Both the position numbers and the translations under genes were made by a program. Shown here in pieces: positions 5,884 through 10,500 of a stretch of DNA of 10,500 bases (position 1 is its first letter; the number at the start of each line of letters is the position of its first letter). The notes beneath the pieces are model-generated. The model saw only the letters and a program-made list of their open reading frames with translations, was not told the DNA's origin and ran no database searches. The DNA comes from LMUY01 sp964242925 (GTDB taxonomy: Bacteria > Pseudomonadota > Alphaproteobacteria > Acetobacterales > Acetobacteraceae). Location: positions 1 to 10,500 of the forward strand of contig CAXTBW010000128.1 in the NCBI GenBank assembly GCA_964242925.1, read 5' to 3'.

Positions 5884-6906
5884 CTACCCCCTCGCCTGCC
5901 TGTGGTCGAGTTCGCTGAACAGAGTGACCAGCCACGACATCCGGTCACTCCAGCCGACGGTCCTTGCCGGAATTGGGGTGGACGAAACCGCGGCGACCAG
6001 GTGGCTGGCCGCAGGGTGCGGCGGCAGGGAGCGGAAGCGGTCGGGATCGAGCAGGAACGGGCTGACCAGCAGGCTCAGCCCGGCCAACGCCAGCTTGCGC
6101 CCGCCGCTTACGCGCGCACGGACGGCGACAGAGTCGTACCCGTTGCGCGCGACCTCCCGGCCGATTGCGGCATACAGCCGCCGGGCGGCGCCGATGCCGG
6201 GCCGGCACGCCAGCGGCAGCCCGGCGATGCCCTCGTCGGCCCGCGCGTAAAGGCCTTCCGCCTCGGCCAACAATCGCTGGATCACCCCCGCCAGCGCCGG
6301 GCTTGGCCTGGGCTCGGCGAGGAAGCCGTCGGGGTCGATCCCGGCCTCGCGCAGCCAGCGCAGCGGCAGGTACAGCCGGCCGGCGCGCGCATCCTCGCCG
6401 ACGTCGCGGGCGATGTTGCTGAACTGCATGGCGATCCCGAGCTCGCAGGCGCGCGCGACCGACGCCGGCGAGCGCGCCCCCATCAGCACCGCCATCATCG
6501 CGCCGACCGTGCCGGCGACGCGGGCGGCGTAGTCCTGCAGGTCAGCCAGGTCCTCGTAGCGGCGCCCCTCGGCGTCCCAGGCGAACCCCTCCAGCAACGC
6601 GTCGAGCAGAGCGCGCGGCAGGCGGTGGCGCGCGACCACCTGGGACAGCGCGCGGTCCGCGGCTTCCGCCATCGGGCGGCCGGCATAGATCGCGTCCAGC
6701 CGTTGGCGCAGCCCGGCCAGCGCGTCGGCGGCGCCGCGCGCATCGGCGTCGATCAGGTCGTCGGCGACGCGGCAGAACGCGTACAACGCGGTCGCTGGCC
6801 GATGCACCCGCGCAGGCAACATCCGCGCAGCGGCGAGGAAGCTGCGCGAGCCTGCGCGCAACGTCGCCCGGCATGCCGCGAGGTCCTCATCGAACGCCTC
6901 AGGCAT
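5884..6906 (-). CDS. crtB: CrtB, phytoene synthase
   Basis: CrtB condenses two GGPP molecules to phytoene through prephytoene diphosphate, the first committed carotenoid step. The 340-residue protein belongs to the squalene/phytoene synthase family. It has the first Asp-rich motif CRVADDLIDAD (45-55; D49, D50, D53). The second is QFSNIARDVGEDARAGRLYLP (162-182; D169, D173), with the following RLYLP typical of the family. Residues near the C-terminus (SDRMSWLVTLFSELDHR) form a hydrophobic stretch that may touch the membrane. ATG 6906 overlaps the last 8 nt of crtI (ATGCCTGA); no clear Shine-Dalgarno is present, so coupling to crtI is inferred. A 37-residue frame follows 2 nt after the stop. 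Confidence 0.95.
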   Translation of the reverse strand: MPEAFDEDLAACRATLRAGSRSFLAAARMLPARVHRPATALYAFCRVADDLIDADARGAADALAGLRQRLDAIYAGRPMAEAADRALSQVVARHRLPRALLDALLEGFAWDAEGRRYEDLADLQDYAARVAGTVGAMMAVLMGARSPASVARACELGIAMQFSNIARDVGEDARAGRLYLPLRWLREAGIDPDGFLAEPRPSPALAGVIQRLLAEAEGLYARADEGIAGLPLACRPGIGAARRLYAAIGREVARNGYDSVAVRARVSGGRKLALAGLSLLVSPFLLDPDRFRSLPPHPAASHLVAAVSSTPIPARTVGWSDRMSWLVTLFSELDHRQARG

Positions 6907-8446
6907 GCGCGGCCGCCGCCGTCACCAAGCGGTCGAGCACCTTGGCGGAACACAACACGCCCGGCAGTCCCGCGCCGGGATGCGTGCCGGCGCCCACCAG
7001 ATACAGCCCCGCGATGTCCTCGCTGCGATTGTGTGGGCGGAACCAGGCGCTCTGTCGCAGCAGCGGCTCCATGCCGAACGCGGCGCCCTGGTGCGAGGCG
7101 AGCCGGTCCCGGAAATCCAACGGCGTCATCATGCGGGAGGTCACAATCCGGTTCCCCAACCCTGGCAGCACGGTGCGGGACAGCTCGCGCATGATGGCGG
7201 CGCGGTACGGCTCCGCCGCGGTGGTCCAGTCCGTGCCGCTGGCCAAATGCGGAACCGGGGACAGCACGTAGAATGTGTCGCAGCCCGGCGGCGCCAGGCT
7301 CGGGTCGGTCGCGGTCGGGCGGTGCAGATACAGGCTGAAATCATCCGCCAGCACGTGCCGCTTGAAGATGTCCGCCAGCAGCTCGCGGTAGCGCGGGCCC
7401 AGCAGGATCGTGTGATGCGCGACGTCCTCGTAGCGGCGATCCGTGCCGAAATACCAGACGAACAGGCTCATGGAGTGCCGCGCCCGCTCCACCTTCCGGT
7501 TGGTCCAGCGGCGGCGATGGCGCGGAGCGATCAGCTTGCGGTAGGTCGTGGCGGCATCGGCGTTGGACACGACCAGGTCGGCATGGATCGTCTCCCCCGA
7601 GCTTAGCGCAACGCCGCACGCCCGGCCGTTATCGACCATGATCTCGGCCACCTCGGAATCGCAGCGGATCGCGCCGCCCTGGCCGCGGATCAGGCCCGCC
7701 AGGCCGCGCACCAGCTCCCCCGTCCCGCCCATGACGAAGTGCACGCCGAACTGGCGTTCCAGGAAGGCGATCAGGCCATACACCGCGCTCGCGCTGAACG
7801 GATTCCCGCCGACCAGCAACGGGTGAAAGCTGAACACGGTGCGCAGCCGCTCGTCGCGCATGTGCCGCGACACCATCCCGTAAACGCTGCGCCAGGCGCC
7901 CAGCCGCAGCAGGTCGGGCAGCGCGCGCGCCATGCTGGTCCAGTGGTCGAACGGCTTGTCGCCCAGCTCGGTGAAGGCGACGCGGAAGATCTCGCCGCTT
8001 GCCGCCATCAGCCGCTCGTAGCCGGCCACGTCGCAAGGCGAGAAACGCGCGACCTGGGCGCGCATGGCGGCCGGGTCGCCGTTGTAGTCGAACACGACGC
8101 CGTCGTTGAAGCGGATGCGGTAAAACGGGTCGCTCGGCCGCAGCTCGATGTCGTCTTCCATGCGGCGGCCGCACAGCGCCCACAGCTCGCGCAGCAGGAA
8201 GGGAGCGGTCACGATGGTTGGCCCGGCGTCGAAGACGAACCCGTCCTGGCGAAACACGGCGGCGCGCCCACCCAACTGGTCCAACCGCTCGAGCACGGTG
8301 ACCCGGTAGCCCTTCGCGCCGAGCCGGATCGCCGCGGCCAACCCGCCGAACCCGCTGCCGATCACCACCGCATGCGGCCGGCGATCACCGTGGCCGGTCC
8401 CGGTTCGGTGCGCCTTGGTCGGTGCAGCGGCGGTGAGGGTCGTCAT
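6899..8446 (-). CDS. crtI: CrtI, phytoene desaturase
   Basis: CrtI uses FAD to desaturate phytoene stepwise. In the spirilloxanthin pathway four steps give lycopene, but three- or four-step specificity cannot be read here. The 515-residue product has the Rossmann motif VVIGSGFGGLAAAIRL (27-42) ending in LERLDQLGGRAAVF, and the C-terminal carotenoid-oxidoreductase signature GLYLVGAGTHPGAGLPGV. Length matches the family. The frame is open upstream to an ATG at 8701, but that extension would cover the 82-residue gene and the operator. ATG 8446, giving MTTLTAAAPT before the Rossmann fold, is preferred. Only 11 nt separate this ATG from the exact PpsR-type site, and there is no clear ribosome binding site. 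A -10-like TACACT at 8461-8456 would give an almost leaderless transcript. crtB follows with an 8-nt overlap. Confidence 0.94.
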   Translation of the reverse strand: MTTLTAAAPTKAHRTGTGHGDRRPHAVVIGSGFGGLAAAIRLGAKGYRVTVLERLDQLGGRAAVFRQDGFVFDAGPTIVTAPFLLRELWALCGRRMEDDIELRPSDPFYRIRFNDGVVFDYNGDPAAMRAQVARFSPCDVAGYERLMAASGEIFRVAFTELGDKPFDHWTSMARALPDLLRLGAWRSVYGMVSRHMRDERLRTVFSFHPLLVGGNPFSASAVYGLIAFLERQFGVHFVMGGTGELVRGLAGLIRGQGGAIRCDSEVAEIMVDNGRACGVALSSGETIHADLVVSNADAATTYRKLIAPRHRRRWTNRKVERARHSMSLFVWYFGTDRRYEDVAHHTILLGPRYRELLADIFKRHVLADDFSLYLHRPTATDPSLAPPGCDTFYVLSPVPHLASGTDWTTAAEPYRAAIMRELSRTVLPGLGNRIVTSRMMTPLDFRDRLASHQGAAFGMEPLLRQSAWFRPHNRSEDIAGLYLVGAGTHPGAGLPGVLCSAKVLDRLVTAAAAHA

Positions 8447-8457
8447 GCAGGACCGAG

Positions 8458-8475
8458 TGTAAACAGAAGATGACA
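8458..8475. promoter_or_regulatory. PpsR/CrtJ operator, exact match, upstream of crtI
   Basis: TGTAAACAGAAGATGACA fits TGT-N12-ACA exactly, in the 43-bp gap between the 82-residue gene and crtI. On the minus strand it reads TGTC-N10-TACA and overlaps TACACT (8461-8456), a possible -10 for crtI. Unlike the other two operators, no partner site is visible 8 bp away on either side. Confidence 0.74.
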
Positions 8476-8489
8476 CGTCCGAGAAGCCG

Positions 8490-8738
8490 TCAGTTGCTCC
8501 AGCGCATCCGCAGATCGACGATATGCGCGACCAGGGCGCCGAGCAGGCACAAAGCCAACGCAGGCAGTGCGAACCCCTCGAGCGACAGCAGCAGCGCGAG
8601 CAGCAGCATGGCCCCTGCGGCGAGGTTCGGCAGGAGGTTCCTGGCCGACGGCCCGCGCCCGGTGCGCGCCCGATACGCCAGCAATGCCGCCGCTTCGGCA
8701 AACACGCCGGCGAGGATCACGGCGACCAGCGCGCTCAT
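8490..8738 (-). CDS. 82-residue integral membrane protein, unknown function
   Basis: The product has about three hydrophobic segments. The first is roughly residues 3-21 (ALVAVILAGVFAEAAALLAY). After a polar link (RARTGRGPSARNLLPN) come two more (about 38-53 and 56-72), and then a basic end (DLRMRWSN). No cofactor-binding or catalytic motif is visible and no named family was recognised. The ATG at 8738 shares four bases (ATGA) with the DUF3422 stop, so it is probably translationally coupled in the bchO-DUF3422 operon. It lies 43 nt upstream of crtI on the same strand. The position and the overlap argue that it is a true gene; a role in pigment or membrane assembly is only a guess from location. 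Confidence 0.78.
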   Translation of the reverse strand: MSALVAVILAGVFAEAAALLAYRARTGRGPSARNLLPNLAAGAMLLLALLLSLEGFALPALALCLLGALVAHIVDLRMRWSN

Positions 8739-10009
8739 GTATCGGCCGCCGTGAGATGACGCCGCAGCCGGCGCAGGCCGAGCGCCACCGTAAGCCCGAC
8801 GATGGGGATCGCCACCGCCATCGCGATCGCCGGATTCACCCGCACGCCAGCCGCCTCCACCCCTTCGGCGGCGTGCCCGACCAAGCCGACGGTGTAGTAC
8901 GTCACCGCCGCCACGGAGAGCCCTTCCACGGTCGATTGCAGGCGCAGCTGCAGCCGCACCCGCCGGTTCATCGCCGCCAGCAGAGTCTGGTTCTGCTGCT
9001 CGCGCGTCACCCCGACCCGCGTCGCCAGCAGTTGCGTCGCGCGGGCCACGCGGCGGGACAGTTCCTCCTGGCGGCCGGCGATCGTGACGCAGGTGGTCAT
9101 CGCCGGGGCAAGGCGGCGCTCGGTGAAGTCCTGCAGGTTCTGCAGCCCGGGCAGCCGCGTCTCCCGCAGCTCGCCGATGCGCCGGCGGACCAGCTCGTGG
9201 TAGGCGGCGGCGGCGCTGAAGCGATACAGGTTGTCGGCCAGCCCGCTGTCGATCTCGGCGGCCAGGCGCGTCAGCCGCTCCAGCAGCAGCGGCTCGTCCA
9301 CGTCGCCCGCCGTCACCATGGCGACGGTGATCTGCGCCAGCTCCTTCTCGCGCCGCGCGATGTCCGGCGCCAACGCGCGGGCGACCGGCAGCGCCAGCAG
9401 CGCCATCATCCGGTAGGTGTCGATCTCGAGCAGGGTCTGCACCAGCCGCCCGGCCTGCGACGGCGTCAGGCGGCGGTCCTGCACCAGGATGCGCCCGAAC
9501 CCGCTGGCGCGGATGCGGAAGTCGGCGAACGCGGTGGCGCCCCCGTCGGCGATCGCCGACCCGATCAACTGGTCCCGCTCGAACAGCTGCGAGGCGAGCG
9601 CCACCGGGTCGGTCTCGGTTTCCCGCACCAGGGTCACGTGGTCGGCGACCAGCAGCTGCCCGGGCAACGCCGCCACCCAATCGGCTGGCACGGCGGCCAG
9701 GGCGGTCGCGTCGTCGGCGCCGGGCACGATGAAGGTGTAGCGGACGAACTCCGTGTGGCGCTCCCATTTCAAGCGGAACGGGCCGAAATCGGCGCTGTAA
9801 TGGCTGGCGCCGGCCTCCGGGATCGGCGCGTCGAACCGGGCGGCGAGTTCGTGCACCGCGCGGTAGCCGGCCTCCATCTGCGCCGCGTCGGACAGCAGGG
9901 CGAGGTAGGTCAGGCGGGCGGGCGCCTCCAGCGGCGTGGGCGGACGGGCATGCACCTCGTCGTTCAGCTTGCCGCGCAGGGGATAGTCGGGCGGCAGCGC
10001 GGAGATCAC
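8735..10009 (-). CDS. DUF3422 family membrane-anchored protein
   Basis: The 424-residue product matches the uncharacterised DUF3422 (COG4949-type) family. It has the family-like N-terminal block LNDEVHARPP (15-24) and KWERHTEF (81-88), a long helical middle, and two C-terminal transmembrane helices (about 362-380 and 393-412) ending in a basic tail (LRRLRRHLTAADT). This shape, a soluble N-domain, long helices and two terminal spans, recalls CorA-like transporters, but the CorA GMN signature is not seen, so transport is only a speculation. The GTG start at 10009 overlaps the bchO stop by GTGA, and the stop overlaps the next gene by ATGA. The frame continues upstream into bchO but without family sequence. 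Its place in a bch/crt operon suggests co-expression with photosynthesis genes. Confidence 0.86.
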   Translation of the reverse strand: MISALPPDYPLRGKLNDEVHARPPTPLEAPARLTYLALLSDAAQMEAGYRAVHELAARFDAPIPEAGASHYSADFGPFRLKWERHTEFVRYTFIVPGADDATALAAVPADWVAALPGQLLVADHVTLVRETETDPVALASQLFERDQLIGSAIADGGATAFADFRIRASGFGRILVQDRRLTPSQAGRLVQTLLEIDTYRMMALLALPVARALAPDIARREKELAQITVAMVTAGDVDEPLLLERLTRLAAEIDSGLADNLYRFSAAAAYHELVRRRIGELRETRLPGLQNLQDFTERRLAPAMTTCVTIAGRQEELSRRVARATQLLATRVGVTREQQNQTLLAAMNRRVRLQLRLQSTVEGLSVAAVTYYTVGLVGHAAEGVEAAGVRVNPAIAMAVAIPIVGLTVALGLRRLRRHLTAADT

Positions 10010-10500
10010 GCGGGCAGCCCCACGCGGCGGGCGAAGGCGACGATCAACGCGGCGGTGGCGGCCGGATCCTCCTCGTGGGCGAGGTGGCCCAGGCCGGGCT
10101 GCGTCTCGAGCGTGGCGCCGGGAACCAGGTCGCGAACGCGCGCGGCCTGGGCGGGCGGAATGGCCCGGTCGTTGTCGCCGGCGACCAGCAGCAGCGGCAC
10201 GGCGAGCCGGGGCAGGTCGGCGGCGAGCGGCTGCAGGTCCCACCGCGCCATCATGCCCAGCGCCGAGGCGGCGTGGCGGGGGTCGCTGACCAGGCGGCCG
10301 TACAGCCGCACCGCCTCCTCGTCGACGCGCGACCCGGTGTTGGCGAGCAGCTTGGCCACCGTCGCACGGTCGCGCGCCCGCCAGGCGAACAGGTTGGGCA
10401 GCAGCGGCACCCCCACGAGGAACCGCGCGAGCGGCGAGAACAGTTGCCCGGCGGCGCCTTGCATCGGCAGCAGCGCCCCGTTCAGCGCCACCACCCCCGA
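10006..10500 (-). CDS. bchO: BchO, alpha/beta-hydrolase associated with magnesium chelatase (3' part, 5' end off right edge)
   Basis: The last 164 residues are present. They show the lid and C-terminal half of an alpha/beta-hydrolase. VALNGALLP and the following QGAAGQLFSPLARFLV resemble the BchO segment after the nucleophile strand. VPLLLVAGDNDRAIPP carries the usual acid-loop Asp region, and GLGHLAHEEDP holds the terminal His of the fold. BchO is encoded with the Mg-chelatase genes bchI and bchD in purple bacteria; its exact role in chelation is unsettled. The nucleophile elbow is outside the window, so whether this copy keeps a serine there cannot be seen. It ends in GTGA shared with the DUF3422 gene. 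The BchO assignment over a generic hydrolase rests on the LNGALLP-type block and the PGC context. Confidence 0.82.
   Translation of the reverse strand, partial: SGVVALNGALLPMQGAAGQLFSPLARFLVGVPLLPNLFAWRARDRATVAKLLANTGSRVDEEAVRLYGRLVSDPRHAASALGMMARWDLQPLAADLPRLAVPLLLVAGDNDRAIPPAQAARVRDLVPGATLETQPGLGHLAHEEDPAATAALIVAFARRVGLPA

Noticed and set aside
5902..8473. Plus-strand open frames opposite crtB and crtI
   Set aside because: Shadows of crtB and crtI; no recognisable domains or ribosome binding sites.
8447..8701. N-terminal extension of crtI to ATG 8701
   Set aside because: It would overlap the 82-residue gene and the PpsR-type site, and the added residues precede the Rossmann fold without any family match.
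8735..10009. DUF3422 protein as a true CorA magnesium transporter
   Set aside because: The two C-terminal spans fit, but no GMN motif is seen and the N-terminal blocks match DUF3422, so only the family name is used.
1..10500. CRISPR arrays, tRNA or rRNA genes, insertion sequences, phage genes
   Set aside because: No regularly spaced direct repeats, no cloverleaf or rRNA-like stretch, and no transposase or phage reading frame was seen; nearly all bases belong to the genes listed.

Overview
This window is part of a photosynthesis gene cluster (PGC) of a high-GC, anoxygenic phototrophic alphaproteobacterium. It carries the complete carotenoid set crtE, crtB, crtI, crtC, crtD and crtF, flanked by bacteriochlorophyll genes: the 5' end of bchX and all of bchC on the left, the 3' end of bchO on the right. 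The carotenoid set is the one expected for the spirilloxanthin branch; no crtA (spheroidene monooxygenase) is present. Rhodospirillales/Acetobacteraceae is a plausible home, but this is inferred only from composition and gene order.

Layout. (1) 1-3201, minus strand: crtE, crtF, bchC, bchX, read from right to left. crtE and crtF are 2 nt apart. bchC has its own promoter in the crtF-bchC gap, and bchC and bchX overlap by GTGA. (2) 3202-3283: divergent regulatory region between crtE and crtD. (3) 3284-5655, plus strand: crtD then crtC. The conserved N-terminal coding region of crtC lies inside the 3' end of crtD and has no ordinary start codon. (4) 5656-5767: a 100-bp imperfect palindrome between convergent gene blocks. 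(5) 5768-10500, minus strand: bchO (partial), a DUF3422 membrane-anchored protein, an 82-residue membrane protein, crtI, crtB and an unlisted 37-residue single-span membrane protein. Start/stop overlaps or gaps of a few bases link bchO-DUF3422-82aa and crtI-crtB-37aa.

How the genes work together. CrtE makes GGPP and CrtB condenses two of these to phytoene. CrtI desaturates phytoene, then CrtC hydrates, CrtD desaturates and CrtF O-methylates the end groups. BchC and BchX act late in bacteriochlorophyll a synthesis, and BchO is linked to the Mg-chelatase step.

Regulation. Three exact TGT-N12-ACA motifs, the recognition pattern of the redox/light repressor PpsR/CrtJ, lie in the three regulatory gaps: upstream of bchC, between crtE and crtD, and upstream of crtI. 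The first two gaps share a larger module: two 18-bp sites separated by 8 bp, with an intermediate element in the same 13-bp phase. The main unexplained items are the two small membrane proteins, the DUF3422 gene inside the PGC, the crtC start and the multi-site operators.
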